From an uncultured Sutterella sp. (GTDB taxonomy: Bacteria; Pseudomonadota; Gammaproteobacteria; Burkholderiales; Burkholderiaceae_F): a stretch of 64,000 bases of DNA. The position numbers and the translations under genes were made by a program. The stretch's first letter is position 1; every line of letters begins with the position of its first letter. The notes beneath the pieces were generated by a model. It was given only the letters and a program-made list of their open reading frames with translations. It ran no database searches and was not told the DNA's origin. The DNA is taken from positions 40,022 through 104,021 of the forward strand of contig CAJMEC010000002.1 in the NCBI GenBank assembly GCA_905212345.1, in the 5' to 3' direction. This document shows, piece by piece, positions 1-8,508 of the stretch.

Positions 1-42
1 ACATTATTAGCTTTGATTGCTATCACGTTGATGTTGCTTTAA
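1..42 (+). CDS. C-terminal end of a membrane protein (partial)
   Basis: The first 42 bases read in one frame as a hydrophobic tail, TLLALIAITLMLL, followed by a TAA stop. This is what the last transmembrane helix of a transporter or other polytopic membrane protein would look like. The rest lies outside the window. It ends 20 bases before the creatininase-family gene, so the two are probably co-transcribed. The family cannot be told from 13 residues. Confidence 0.5.
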   Translation, partial: TLLALIAITLMLL

Positions 43-62
43 TCATTTGACTGGAGAAAATT

Positions 63-845
63 ATGTATTTAGGAGAAATGTGTTGGCAAGAAGCTTCGGA
101 AGTGATGGCTGATTCCCAAAATGTTTTTGTTATTCCTGTGGGTTCAACCGAACAGCATGGTTGTGTTGGTCCTTTGGGAACGGACTGGTTAATTCCGCAA
201 GAGTTAGCCCGTCGTGTGTCAGATATGGATCATGTGGTCATTTGCCCGCCACTTTGTTATGGAGTTGCTCCCCAACATATAAATTTTCCAGGTAGTGTTG
301 ATCTCGGTGTTGATACTATGAGTCAAGTAGTGGAAAAAATGCTTTTCTGTTGGTATCGCCACGGAGCTAGACGTTTTGTATTTTTAAACGGTCATGGAGG
401 AAATAGCCCAGCGTTTGAACAAGCTGGTTTAAAAATTTACCGTATGGGCGGTATTGTTTCTGTTATTAATTGGTGGAGCTTAGCTCCTCAACTTAATTCC
501 AAATGGGTAACAGGTCATGGGGATGCTCAGGAAGTATCCGCTATCATGGCTTTTAGACCAGAACTTATCAAGGAAAAGTATCTAAAAGACAATGAGGTTT
601 TCCCCATCACTGAAGAAATCATTCCTTACCATATGAATCAGGCTCGTTTTAAAGGAACAACCGTTAGGATCATCCGGGAAATACGTGATACAGTGAGTAC
701 CGGTGGTTTTGGTGGCTTGGAAGCAAAAGACGCATCAGCACAATGGGGCAAAGAAATGTTGTCAGCGGTTGGTGATTGGATCCAAGCATTTATTCCGGAG
801 TTTAGGAAAATTAAATTACCGGAAAACAGGACACTAAGTCACTAG
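63..845 (+). CDS. Creatininase-family amidohydrolase
   Basis: The 260-residue protein has the length and motifs of the creatininase family, zinc- or manganese-dependent cytosolic amidohydrolases that open cyclic or amide substrates such as creatinine or formamidopyrimidines. Metal ligands are visible in GSTEQHG (Glu30, His32), in the TD pair at 40-41, in NGHGGN near residue 110, and in the GHGDAQE stretch. In this last stretch the usual HAGExETS pattern is only partly kept (EVSA). The ATG is preceded by GGAG at a spacing of 7. It follows the end of a membrane protein gene by 20 bases, suggesting a transporter plus hydrolase pair, and is followed by a strong terminator. The substrate cannot be told: family members include creatinine amidohydrolase, FAPy deformylases and MftE-like peptidases. 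Confidence 0.85.
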   Translation: MYLGEMCWQEASEVMADSQNVFVIPVGSTEQHGCVGPLGTDWLIPQELARRVSDMDHVVICPPLCYGVAPQHINFPGSVDLGVDTMSQVVEKMLFCWYRHGARRFVFLNGHGGNSPAFEQAGLKIYRMGGIVSVINWWSLAPQLNSKWVTGHGDAQEVSAIMAFRPELIKEKYLKDNEVFPITEEIIPYHMNQARFKGTTVRIIREIRDTVSTGGFGGLEAKDASAQWGKEMLSAVGDWIQAFIPEFRKIKLPENRTLSH

Positions 846-861
846 TCTTTAAGTAACCATA

Positions 862-898
862 AAGAAACGGGTTTGAGATGGCTTCAAACCCGTTTCTT
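862..898 (+). terminator. Rho-independent terminator after the creatininase gene
   Basis: A perfect 15-bp stem (AAGAAACGGGTTTGA at 862-876 pairing with 884-898) encloses a 7-base loop. The 3' arm ends in TTTCTT, and 17 bases separate it from the stop codon. It would end the creatininase transcript before the convergent rpsT. Confidence 0.8.
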
Positions 899-912
899 GA
901 TTCTGATACTGA

Positions 913-950
913 TAAAAACAAACGGGGTTGCCCAAGAAGTCAACCCCGTT
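913..950 (-). terminator. Rho-independent terminator of rpsT
   Basis: On the minus strand a 10-bp stem (AACGGGGTTG at 921-930 pairing with 941-950) is followed by TGTTTTT, the usual U-tract. It lies 28 bases beyond the rpsT stop. Two separate terminators back to back insulate the convergent genes. Confidence 0.8.
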
Positions 951-978
951 GATGCATTTAAGCTTTTAAACTTAAAAA

Positions 979-1242
979 TTAAGCCATTGCCTTGATAGCA
1001 GCGGCCAAGCGGCTCTTATGACGAGCAGCGGCGTTCTTGTGCAAAACATTCTTGCCGGCCATCGTGTCGATGATCTTTTGAGCCTTCACGAAAGCTTCAG
1101 AAGCAGCGGCCTTGTCGCCGGCCACAACCAATTTACGCACAGCCTTGATGGCGGTACGGTATTGAGAACGTTGAGCAGAAAGGTGCTGGTTGCGCGCAAC
1201 AGCTTGACGGGCGCGCTTACGAGCTTGTTTGGTATTAGCCAT
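979..1242 (-). CDS. rpsT: 30S ribosomal protein S20
   Basis: An 87-residue, strongly basic, alanine-rich protein with the S20 signature: N-terminal [13 protein letters not shown], then helical segments rich in Lys, Arg and Ala. S20 binds 16S rRNA early in assembly of the small subunit. Length fits the family (about 86-90). The start is ATG with AAGGA about 10 bases upstream, unlike the UUG used by E. coli. The leader holds a 7-bp hairpin at 1274-1292, which could serve the known translational autoregulation of this gene; that link is inferred. It is transcribed alone, convergent to the creatininase gene and divergent from murJ. Confidence 0.97.
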   Translation of the reverse strand: MANTKQARKRARQAVARNQHLSAQRSQYRTAIKAVRKLVVAGDKAAASEAFVKAQKIIDTMAGKNVLHKNAAARHKSRLAAAIKAMA

Positions 1243-1273
1243 TGTTTAGTTCCTTGCCTTATATAAAAAGTTA

Positions 1274-1292
1274 CGGCTGTTAATTACAGCCG
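1274..1292 (-). promoter_or_regulatory. Leader hairpin upstream of rpsT
   Basis: CGGCTGT at 1274-1280 and ACAGCCG at 1286-1292 form a perfect 7-bp stem with a TAATT loop, ending about 30 bases before the rpsT start codon. S20 represses its own translation in E. coli. This hairpin is a candidate part of such a control, on position only. The rest of the 280-base gap between rpsT and murJ shows no gene; both promoters should lie there. Confidence 0.35.
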
Positions 1293-1528
1293 CTTTCAAA
1301 GGCATTGAGCATTGAAATACGCTTGCAGCACAAAGTCGGAAGCGGCTGGTGAATCAGTTCATTCCCAACGGATTTTTACGGTTCTTTCGGGCATGAGTAC
1401 ACGTCCACGAAGAACACTCCCTTGGAAAAGTCCCAAAGTTTAGCAAAAACTTTTAAACCTCTCAAGCGTTTAATGAAGTTTTTGCTCAAGATCGAATACA
1501 ATGCACAGAATATTTTGGGAATTTGAAG

Positions 1529-3079
1529 ATGAGTTTAATCAAAGCAGCCGCCACAGTCTCCTCTTTGACACTTTTATCACGTATAACAGGTGTTGTACGC
1601 GATATGCTGATTGCGCGTTATTTCGGTTCAAGTGCAGCAACCGACGCTTTCTATGTCGCCTTCCGCTTACCCAATATGTTGAGGCGTTTATTTGCCGAAG
1701 GCGCGTTTCAGCAAGCATTTGTCCCTATGCTCTCCGATGTTAAGGCGACAAAAAGTGAGACGGAAGTTAGAAGTTTTATTGATAAAGTCTTTAGTCTTCT
1801 TGCCAGTGTTCTTGTTCTGACCAGTATCCTCGGTGTCTTAATCGCACCGGTTTTGGTCTGGTTGATTGCGGGCGGTTTGGCTGAAAATCCGCAAGGTTTT
1901 GATCTGGCTACCCAGATGACGCGCTGGATGTTTCCTTATATCTTCTTTATGAGTCTGGTGGCGATGAGCGCGGGCGTTCTTAATACTTGGAAGCACTTTG
2001 CCATTCCCGCCTTCACTCCGGTTTTATTAAATCTGTCTTTTATCGCATTCACATTGCTTTTGACACCGCACTTGGAGGAGCCAATTTTTGCGCTTGCCGC
2101 GGCTGTGATTGTGGGGGGCGTGCTGCAGTTGGGAATTCAGATTCCTTCCTTGATGAAATTGGGGGTCTTGCCTCGTCCCGTTAATCCATTAAAGGCGGCG
2201 AAAGACGCCTCCGTCATTCGGGTGATGAAACTGATGATTCCCGCGCTCTTTGGTGTCGGAGTTGCCCAGCTTTCTCTTTTGATCAACACCAATATTGCCT
2301 CTCGCTTAGGAACAGGGTCGGTGACGTGGCTTTCCTTTGCGGACCGTCTGATGGAATTTCCGACTGCTCTTCTCGGTGTTGCTCTGGGATCGGTGCTGTT
2401 GCCGAGCCTTTCTGCCGCGTTTGCCAAAAACGACCTTACCCGCTATAACGCTTTGCTTGATAACGGTTTAAGACTCGTTGTCCTTTTGGCGATCCCGGCA
2501 GCGGTTGGTCTAGGTTTGATGGCCGAAGCGCTGGTAGCCTTTTTATATCAAGGGAAAAACTTCTTGGTCTTTGACGTCCATCAAACAAGCCTCGCGGTGA
2601 TGGGGTACTCGTTTGGATTATTAGGGCTTATTGCCATCAAAATTTTGGCTCCCGCCTTTTATGCGAGAAAAGATATTCGCACGCCTGTTAAGGTGGCAGC
2701 GGTGAGTCTGGTGTGTGTGCAGCTTTGCAACATCGCGTTTGTTCCTATTTTTGCCCACGCGGGATTGGCGCTTTCAGTCGGCGTGGGTAGTTGTGTTAAT
2801 GCGCTGACTCTATTGGTTATTTTGATTCGTCGTGGACAATATAAGCCTATTTCAGGGTGGCTGATGTGGTGCGTGAGAATTGTTGTGGCAACCGTGGCAA
2901 TGGGTGCCACTATTGCGTTTTTGCAACAGGGAGTGGATTGGGCCGGTATGCAAAGTGAATGGTTAAAACGTGCCGGTCTCGTCTTCCTTTACATAGCCGC
3001 GGCCCTTGTTGTTTATTTCGGATTACTTATTGTGATGGGCTTACGCCCTCGTCACTTAAAGCCCCGCTATGACATTTGA
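1529..3079 (+). CDS. murJ: Lipid II flippase MurJ (MviN)
   Basis: A polytopic inner-membrane protein of 516 residues with the MOP-superfamily MurJ pattern. The N-terminus shows the conserved SRITGVVRDMLIARYFG and TDAFYVAFRLPNMLRRL segments followed by an alternation of about 14 hydrophobic helices. MurJ moves lipid-linked peptidoglycan precursor (lipid II) to the periplasmic face. The ATG at 1529 is chosen because GGGA lies 8 bases upstream; a TTG two codons earlier has no such spacing. The gene is divergent from rpsT, an arrangement common in beta- and gammaproteobacteria. Its last 13 bases overlap the end of the convergent small gene at 3067. Confidence 0.95.
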   Translation: MSLIKAAATVSSLTLLSRITGVVRDMLIARYFGSSAATDAFYVAFRLPNMLRRLFAEGAFQQAFVPMLSDVKATKSETEVRSFIDKVFSLLASVLVLTSILGVLIAPVLVWLIAGGLAENPQGFDLATQMTRWMFPYIFFMSLVAMSAGVLNTWKHFAIPAFTPVLLNLSFIAFTLLLTPHLEEPIFALAAAVIVGGVLQLGIQIPSLMKLGVLPRPVNPLKAAKDASVIRVMKLMIPALFGVGVAQLSLLINTNIASRLGTGSVTWLSFADRLMEFPTALLGVALGSVLLPSLSAAFAKNDLTRYNALLDNGLRLVVLLAIPAAVGLGLMAEALVAFLYQGKNFLVFDVHQTSLAVMGYSFGLLGLIAIKILAPAFYARKDIRTPVKVAAVSLVCVQLCNIAFVPIFAHAGLALSVGVGSCVNALTLLVILIRRGQYKPISGWLMWCVRIVVATVAMGATIAFLQQGVDWAGMQSEWLKRAGLVFLYIAAALVVYFGLLIVMGLRPRHLKPRYDI

Positions 3080-3336
3080 GGAGAGTCTTCGTCTCTATCA
3101 AAGGGCATGCATTCGGGCCACTGAATAAGCTCATCGTGGTCCGTTGTATCAATGGCGGCGGGGCCGGTTTCTGCAGTGTTGACGGCAAAATTAAGCTTGG
3201 CGTAGACATTAGCCAAATCATCAAGGAGGATCTCTTCTGGATCCAGTCTTTCATCTTCCAAGCGTTCTACCGTTTCAGATAACGCTTCGAGCGCGTCACT
3301 TAAGGCATCAATGAGCCATTGGCGATCAACAGACAT
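3067..3336 (-). CDS. Small acidic hypothetical protein
   Basis: An 89-residue acidic protein with an N-terminal helical stretch rich in Leu, Glu and Asp (SDALEALSETVERLEDE) and a less ordered, Asp-rich C-terminus. No signal peptide or membrane segment is seen, so it is probably cytosolic. I do not recognise the family. It converges on murJ with a 13-base overlap of the 3' ends, and its start region faces the fimV promoter region with a Fur-like site. Coding potential is supported by length and by the lack of another gene in the gap, but the product is unproven. Confidence 0.55.
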   Translation of the reverse strand: MSVDRQWLIDALSDALEALSETVERLEDERLDPEEILLDDLANVYAKLNFAVNTAETGPAAIDTTDHDELIQWPECMPFDRDEDSPQMS

Positions 3337-3406
3337 TTTTTTGTTCCCAGTCGTTAAAAATCCCCAAAAAACAATGGGATCTCTTTAAAATGCGACAAGT
3401 ATACGT

Positions 3407-3428
3407 GAATCATTATCGACAATGATTC
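3407..3428. promoter_or_regulatory. Fur-box-like inverted repeat upstream of fimV
   Basis: GAATCATT (3407-3414) and AATGATTC (3421-3428) are perfect inverted arms separated by ATCGAC. The top strand contains AATCATTATC and the bottom strand GATAATGATTC, both close to halves of the classical 19-bp Fur box. The site lies between the divergent small hypothetical gene and fimV, so it could control either. The Fur assignment rests on motif resemblance only. Confidence 0.4.
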
Positions 3429-3507
3429 CAGATAGTGATGGTTTTATATATGAGACCCGTTGTGATTGACTCAAAAGACTTCAAACAATGGGTTTAGGAG
3501 CCGGCAA

Positions 3508-5310
3508 ATGAAGAGTTTTTCTAAAAAAGCATTGGTATTAGGTGTGATGCTCGCGGTGGGGGCTGCGGCTCAGGCGGCCTATTTGGGGCAATTGCAGGTA
3601 ACCAGCCAGGCCAGTCAGAATTTTCAGGCGACTTTTTTAGTTCATGACGTATCGCCCACCGGCTCATCGCTGACGGCGCGATTGGCTCCCGCGGAAACCT
3701 ATTCTAAATACGGTATTACGATGCCCGAGACCGCCAAGGGTCTTAACTTGGCATTAATCAATAAGTCTCCTTTAACGCTTCGAATTTCTTCTAATCGCCC
3801 GGCAGTTGAGCGCGCGTTCCCGTTATTAGTTGAATTAAACGAAGGCGGGCATGTTACGGTTCGTCAATACAATATTCATATTGGCGCGACAGGCAGTGTT
3901 GAACCGGTAGAAGTGGTCTCGATGGCGGCCGCCCCAATCACCGCTGCCACCCCCGTGGCAAAGAGCGCTCCTGAGTCTAAACCCGCAGTAAAAACCGCTT
4001 CTGCGGCTAAGGCTTCTGTTCCGGCTTCTGCGACCAAGACTGAAATGACGCCACTTGAGCGCATGCAGGCAAAAAATTATGACTTAAGTAAACCCGTTCT
4101 TGTAGAAGCCGGTTACACTCCGTGGTCGTTGGGGGTTCTCTATCAAAAGCGCTACCCCAACGCAAGTGTTAATCAAGTGTTGGTTGCTTTGGCCATTCAC
4201 AATCCGGAAGCCTTCCCTGCCGGCAATGTCAGGCAATTAAAGGCGGGCGCTAAAGTGACGGCACCGTCAGCGTCTTTGGTTCAATCCATTAATGCTCAGA
4301 CGGCTCGAGAAATCGTTCAAAAGGGTTTGAGTATTGAAGAAGTCGCCCAACGTCCGGCTCCCATTAAAGAGGTCAAACAAGAGGCTCCAAAACACAAGAA
4401 ACCGTTGCCCTTTATCCAAACAGCACCGGTTAAGCATTTGCCGGTGACCAAAGAAGAGATTCAAAGTGATGTGAAGGCGGCCGAACCCGCACCGGCAACG
4501 CCTGCTCCTCAAAATGGTGATTTGGCGGCTACGGATAAGGCTCAGCAGCCGGCGGAAAATGTTCCCGCCACTTCGCAAGCTCCTTTAGAGGCAACGCCTG
4601 AAAATACAGCTCCTGCCTTGCAGCCCGATGAAGCTCAAGAGAGTGTGTCGCCTCAGGAAGCAATGCCGACATTAGAAATCATGACTGAAGAAGAGGTGCC
4701 TGTTGAGGAAGAGTCAACCTCTTGGTTCTGGTACCTGTTGATTGTCTTGATGTTGGGTGCTGCGGGCTTTATCTATTGGCGCACGAAGCAAGGCCGCTAT
4801 GTGGATTTCCAATCCTTCAAGCGAGTGATGAATAAGGGTAAGGCTCCTGTTCATGAAGAGCCGACGATCCGTCAGGCTCCCCAGGCACCGCGTGCCGCTA
4901 AGCCGTCCGCGCCCACCAGTTCCTTTGAAAGTGTGAGCCATGCGCCTGTGCGTGAAGAGCCCCGTGTTGAAGCGCGTCCAGCAGTGCAGCCTGCTTCAGT
5001 AGCGCCGACAGCAACAGTTGCTACCGCACAAAAGCCTGCTAGCCAACAAGCGGCAAGTGCTAATGTGTTTGATTTGGTCGCCGATGACGAACCGGTGCAA
5101 GTTCAGCCGACGCCGGCTCAAGCAGAGCAGAAGGTAGCCGCTACTGATGATCACGGCATGAAGGATTCGCTTGACATGGCTCGCTCATTTATCTCCATCG
5201 GAGCGAAGAATGAAGCCATCGCCTTGTTGCAAGAAGTGCTTCAAAAAGGCAGTCCTGCCGATAAGGCACAAGCCGAAGCCCTTTTAAAGCAAGTTCATGA
5301 GCGTGCCTGA
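3508..5310 (+). CDS. fimV: FimV/HubP-like polar hub protein with LysM domain
   Basis: A 600-residue protein with the layout of FimV/HubP-family proteins. It has an N-terminal signal peptide (KKALVLGVMLAVGAAAQAA), a beta-rich N-terminal domain, an Ala/Pro-rich linker, and a LysM-like peptidoglycan-binding segment near residues 185-255. One transmembrane helix (WFWYLLIVLMLGAAGFIYW, about 404-422) is followed by a long acidic/Pro-rich cytoplasmic linker and the C-terminal FimV helical domain (SLDMARSFISIGAKNEA, about 555-598). FimV organises cell poles, twitching and type IV pilus assembly in Pseudomonas. ATG 3508 is preferred over the upstream TTG at 3466 because AGGAG lies 7 bases before it. 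The stop overlaps the truA start (TGATG), so the two are translationally coupled. Confidence 0.85.
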   Translation: MKSFSKKALVLGVMLAVGAAAQAAYLGQLQVTSQASQNFQATFLVHDVSPTGSSLTARLAPAETYSKYGITMPETAKGLNLALINKSPLTLRISSNRPAVERAFPLLVELNEGGHVTVRQYNIHIGATGSVEPVEVVSMAAAPITAATPVAKSAPESKPAVKTASAAKASVPASATKTEMTPLERMQAKNYDLSKPVLVEAGYTPWSLGVLYQKRYPNASVNQVLVALAIHNPEAFPAGNVRQLKAGAKVTAPSASLVQSINAQTAREIVQKGLSIEEVAQRPAPIKEVKQEAPKHKKPLPFIQTAPVKHLPVTKEEIQSDVKAAEPAPATPAPQNGDLAATDKAQQPAENVPATSQAPLEATPENTAPALQPDEAQESVSPQEAMPTLEIMTEEEVPVEEESTSWFWYLLIVLMLGAAGFIYWRTKQGRYVDFQSFKRVMNKGKAPVHEEPTIRQAPQAPRAAKPSAPTSSFESVSHAPVREEPRVEARPAVQPASVAPTATVATAQKPASQQAASANVFDLVADDEPVQVQPTPAQAEQKVAATDDHGMKDSLDMARSFISIGAKNEAIALLQEVLQKGSPADKAQAEALLKQVHERA

Positions 5311-6101
5311 TGCGAATTGCTTTAGGCATTCAATATAACGGTTCGGCATTTTGCGGTTGGCAAACCCAGCCCGATATGCCGAACGTTCAAGACACATTGG
5401 AATCGGCACTGAAAACATTCGCGACAGTGCCGATTTCGACTATCTGCGCCGGGCGCACCGATACGGGAGTGCACGCCACGCATCAAGTGGTGGATTTTGA
5501 AGCGCCTGTCGCAAGACCCCTTACCGCATGGGTGCGGGGTGTGAACACCTTTTTGCCGCCAACTGTGGCTGTGCGCTGGGCTTGCGAAGTGCCTGATGAC
5601 TTTTCGGCTCGCTTTAGTGCCACGGAGCGTACCTATGAATATTGGCTTTTAAATGATCCAGAGAGATCCCCGTTGATGGAGGGGCTCGTCGGTTGGGTCT
5701 TTAGACCTTGTGACGAAACAAAAATGCAAGAGGCGGCTCAATGTCTTTTAGGCGAGCACGATTTCACGAGTTTTAGAGCCTCAGAGTGTCAGGCAAAAAG
5801 CCCCATCAGAACAATCCATGAAGTAACAGTTAAGCGTTGTGGCAACATGATCGGCATTCGACTGCGAGCCAATGCGTTTTTGCACCATATGGTTCGAAAT
5901 ATCGTTGGCAGTTTGGTTTATGTCGGTACGGGAAAGCAAAGCGTACAGTGGTTCAACGATGTTTTAGAAGCGCGTGACCGCACGGTCGCCGCCCCCACGT
6001 TTGCCGCGGGAGGGCTTTATCTGGTTGGGGTGAAGTACCCGAACGTTCCCCAATTGCCCGGTTATAGTCCGACACCTTGGTCGCAATTGATGGGTGAATA
6101 A
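5310..6101 (+). CDS. truA: tRNA pseudouridine(38-40) synthase TruA
   Basis: A 263-residue enzyme that isomerises uridines 38-40 in the tRNA anticodon stem-loop. The catalytic aspartate is Asp51 in GRTDTGVHA. The N-terminal RIALGIQYNGSAFCGWQ and later FLHHMVRNIVGSLVYVG segments are family hallmarks. Length is normal. It starts inside the fimV stop codon. In many relatives truA is followed by trpF or accD; here an IS4-type element and the inserted glp/ugp operon separate truA from accD, so this is a likely integration region. Confidence 0.96.
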   Translation: MRIALGIQYNGSAFCGWQTQPDMPNVQDTLESALKTFATVPISTICAGRTDTGVHATHQVVDFEAPVARPLTAWVRGVNTFLPPTVAVRWACEVPDDFSARFSATERTYEYWLLNDPERSPLMEGLVGWVFRPCDETKMQEAAQCLLGEHDFTSFRASECQAKSPIRTIHEVTVKRCGNMIGIRLRANAFLHHMVRNIVGSLVYVGTGKQSVQWFNDVLEARDRTVAAPTFAAGGLYLVGVKYPNVPQLPGYSPTPWSQLMGE

Positions 6102-6184
6102 AACGCAATAAAATCAAATTGTTAACATGGAAAATATACAAAAAATCAGTGCTGTCTGAAATAAATTCTGGTATATGGGATCAA

Positions 6185-7493
6185 ATTCTAGCTAGGTTTC
6201 TCAGGGGAAATTGAGAGAGGGTGCTGGGGTTGTGGTACTCTAAAAGCGCCTAAAGTTCAAAAGACCGCCCCAGCATGAAACGCGCCACTACATCATTATT
6301 TGCCCAATTAATCCAAAAACTGCCTCGAGCAGCCTTTCAAGCAATCGTCAGCAAGTACCAGGCTGATGCGCACGCAAAAGGAATCACCACATGGGATCTA
6401 TTGGTCGCCATGTTGTTTGCTCAAATGGCCGGCGCCTCTTCACTTAGAGAAATCGAAATAGGCCTCAAAGACAGTATTGGGAAAATCTTTCACTGCGGAG
6501 CCAGAGCGTTGAGCAAATCAACACTGTCTTATGCCATTGAATAAGGTATTTCGAGATTTTTATTTCGAAGCCTTAAGCGTTTTTGATCAACACATCCGTC
6601 AAAGTAGAGGACGCAAACTCTCGCTGAAGTTCTCCAAACCGGTTTATAGCTTGGATTCGACGCTGATCACACTGTGTCTGAGTTTATTCAATTGGGCTCA
6701 GTACAGGCGTCACAAGGGCGGCATTAAGGTTCATACAATCCTAAACAACGATACTCTGTTACCCGAAGTCATGGTAATGACTGACGGCAAAGTTAGTGAT
6801 ATCGCCTTAGCTCGGTCACTGCAACTACCCACCAATCAATGCATTCTCATCATGGACAGGGGATACTCGGATTATGAGTTTTTTGCTCAGCTTGATGATC
6901 AAACAACCACCTTTGTCACACGCCTCAAAGAGGGGGCAGTCACAACATCTTTGAAAAAGGGAGTCATCAAAGAGTTTGACGGTCAAGATGAAAAGCGGGG
7001 TGACTACTGCATTCAGTTTGTTGGACAGCTGGTCAATGAAAAGGTCAAACAAAAGAACTTCCGCTTAGTTCAATGGTATGACGCAGAAGCGGGTCGCTGG
7101 TTTGACTTTGTGACTAATGATTGGGAACACTCAGCCAAAGACATCGCCTGGCTTTACAGGGATCGCTGGGAGATTGAGAAATTTTTCCGACGCTTAAAAC
7201 AAAACCTCAAAATCAAAAGTTTTGTGGGTACCAGTCAAAATGCTGTGCTCGTTCAGATTTGGACAGCTGCTATAGCTTTGCTGCTCTTGGAAGTGCTTAG
7301 AGCGGCCTCATCGTATCGGTGGGGATTTTCGATTCTGGCTTGGTATATCCGATTGAGTTTTCTCACTCACCGAGAATTAGCCGACTGGTTAAATAATCCG
7401 CCCACTGTGAATTGGATAGATACCTCACCACCAGAACAATTACGGCTATTCTGATTTTTGAAGGGGCATGTTTTCGCAATGAGCTCTAGAATC
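6185..7493 (+). mobile_element. IS4-family insertion sequence (boundaries tentative)
   Basis: The transposase region at 6275-7454 defines an IS4-type element. Candidate ends carry an imperfect inverted motif: ATTCTAGCT near 6186 and, on the opposite strand, ATTCTAGAGCT ending near 7493. Both are followed inward by a short G- or C-run. A clear target-site duplication was not found, so the limits are approximate. The element lies between truA and the convergent HAD gene. A stem formed by GCTGGGG (6223-6229) and CCCCAGC (6268-6274) ends directly at the transposase start codon and could block translation from read-through transcripts, as known for other IS elements. Confidence 0.5.
6275..7454 (+). 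pseudogene. IS4-family DDE transposase, split by a frameshift
   Basis: Two ORFs make up one transposase. 6275-6544 gives the 89-residue N-terminal DUF4372-like domain. 6531-7454, in the +1 frame, gives the catalytic DDE domain: first Asp in SLDSTL, second in IMDRGYSDYEFF, and the YREK signature as YRDRWEIEKFFRRLK. The break falls between SKSTLSYA and VFRDFYFEAL. Intact relatives have several more residues there, so a small deletion is likelier than programmed frameshifting, which IS4 elements do not normally use. The catalytic residues are otherwise intact. The copy is probably dead unless the frameshift is an assembly error. Confidence 0.8.
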
Positions 7494-7699
7494 TCTTTAA
7501 CCTATTGATTCTTATAGGGCTCTTTTTTAATGCACAATTTATTTTGGACAGCACCGGTGGAGGATGATCTTTTGCATGGTCTTGACGAGTGGATTCAATG
7601 AAAATATGGCTAGCAAAATTTTGCCAGAAATAAGTTAATTGGAAATGGATTAGAGGGGAAATCTTGCTAGTGGAGGAAATGAGAGCATTGAACGCAATA
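7494..7699. other. Non-coding stretch between the IS and the HAD gene
   Basis: About 200 AT-rich bases without a convincing ORF. A short stem (CCTAT/ATAGG near 7501-7518) followed by CTTTTTT could end transcription leaving the IS. ATCTTGCT and AGCAAGAT arms flank a region of about 47 bases next to the HAD stop codon. Nothing else is recognised. Confidence 0.4.
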
Positions 7700-8494
7700 T
7701 CAGCGTAAGTTTCGAGCAAGATAACCGAATAGCATGCTCGGAGATATACCGGTTGCAATGTCCACGTAAACAAAATCCATTCCCGCCTTTTGGGCACATA
7801 AACCGTCAGTTTTAGGATTGTCTCCGATGAAAACAGCTTCTTGTGGTTCGATTCGGTGTTTTTTTAATGCCAGCTCCAGCATTGTGATTTCGGGTTTGCC
7901 CATGATTTGATAGCGTATTGTTGGTACGGCGCTTTTCAGTGCGGCTAACACGCAGCCGGTTTCTGCGTATAAGTGGGACTCGCCCGGGTACGTAAAGTCC
8001 GGATTGGCACAAACAAATGAAACACCTCTGGCTGCTAAGTTGATGAGCACTTCAAACTCTCTAAATTTCAGTTCAGAGTCTGAACAAAGAACGACTTTTT
8101 GAGCCTTACACCAATCTCCTCTATCAAGAATATTTAAACCTTGCATTTGAGCAAACTTTTTTAATTCTTTATTGGCGCTAAGCGCAATGGGTTTATCAAA
8201 ATTTTGCGAGCAAAGATAGTTGATGGACTGAACGCCAGCAAGAAAAATATGTTGATTGTCAATATTCAATCCTCGCTTTCTAAAATATGTCGCCAAAGAA
8301 TTAACAGTGAAACGAGAATTGTTTGAAAGAAAAACGAAGGGGCGGCAGTTGAAAAACTCCACAGCGCCCGGGCTTATTTGTCTATCAACAAGAACCACTC
8401 CATCAATGTCAGAGATGATGAGTTTTGCTTGATGAATCTTTTCTGCGTACTGCTTAAGCTTTTCTTCTGTATATAACAATTGCTTTCTCCACAA
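7700..8494 (-). CDS. HAD-IIA phosphatase (NagD/glycerol-phosphate phosphatase type)
   Basis: A 264-residue soluble HAD-superfamily hydrolase. Motif I is IISDIDGVV with nucleophile Asp29 and acid/base Asp31. Motif II is FVFLSNNS, and motif IV is FIGDNPKTDG. A cap insertion between motifs II and III places it in class IIA with NagD, AraL and phosphoglycolate/glycerol-3-phosphate phosphatases. It is the last gene of the glpP-ugpCAEB-phosphodiesterase operon, 14 bases after the phosphodiesterase stop. Dephosphorylation of glycerol 3-phosphate to glycerol would fit that context, but the substrate is inferred. Confidence 0.8.
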   Translation of the reverse strand: MWRKQLLYTEEKLKQYAEKIHQAKLIISDIDGVVLVDRQISPGAVEFFNCRPFVFLSNNSRFTVNSLATYFRKRGLNIDNQHIFLAGVQSINYLCSQNFDKPIALSANKELKKFAQMQGLNILDRGDWCKAQKVVLCSDSELKFREFEVLINLAARGVSFVCANPDFTYPGESHLYAETGCVLAALKSAVPTIRYQIMGKPEITMLELALKKHRIEPQEAVFIGDNPKTDGLCAQKAGMDFVYVDIATGISPSMLFGYLARNLR

Positions 8495-8508
8495 TATTGT
8501 TTTATGAG

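Noticed and set aside
6275..7454. Programmed frameshifting of the IS transposase
   Set aside because: IS4-type elements are normally single-frame, no slippery sequence is visible at the junction, and several codons seem to be missing.
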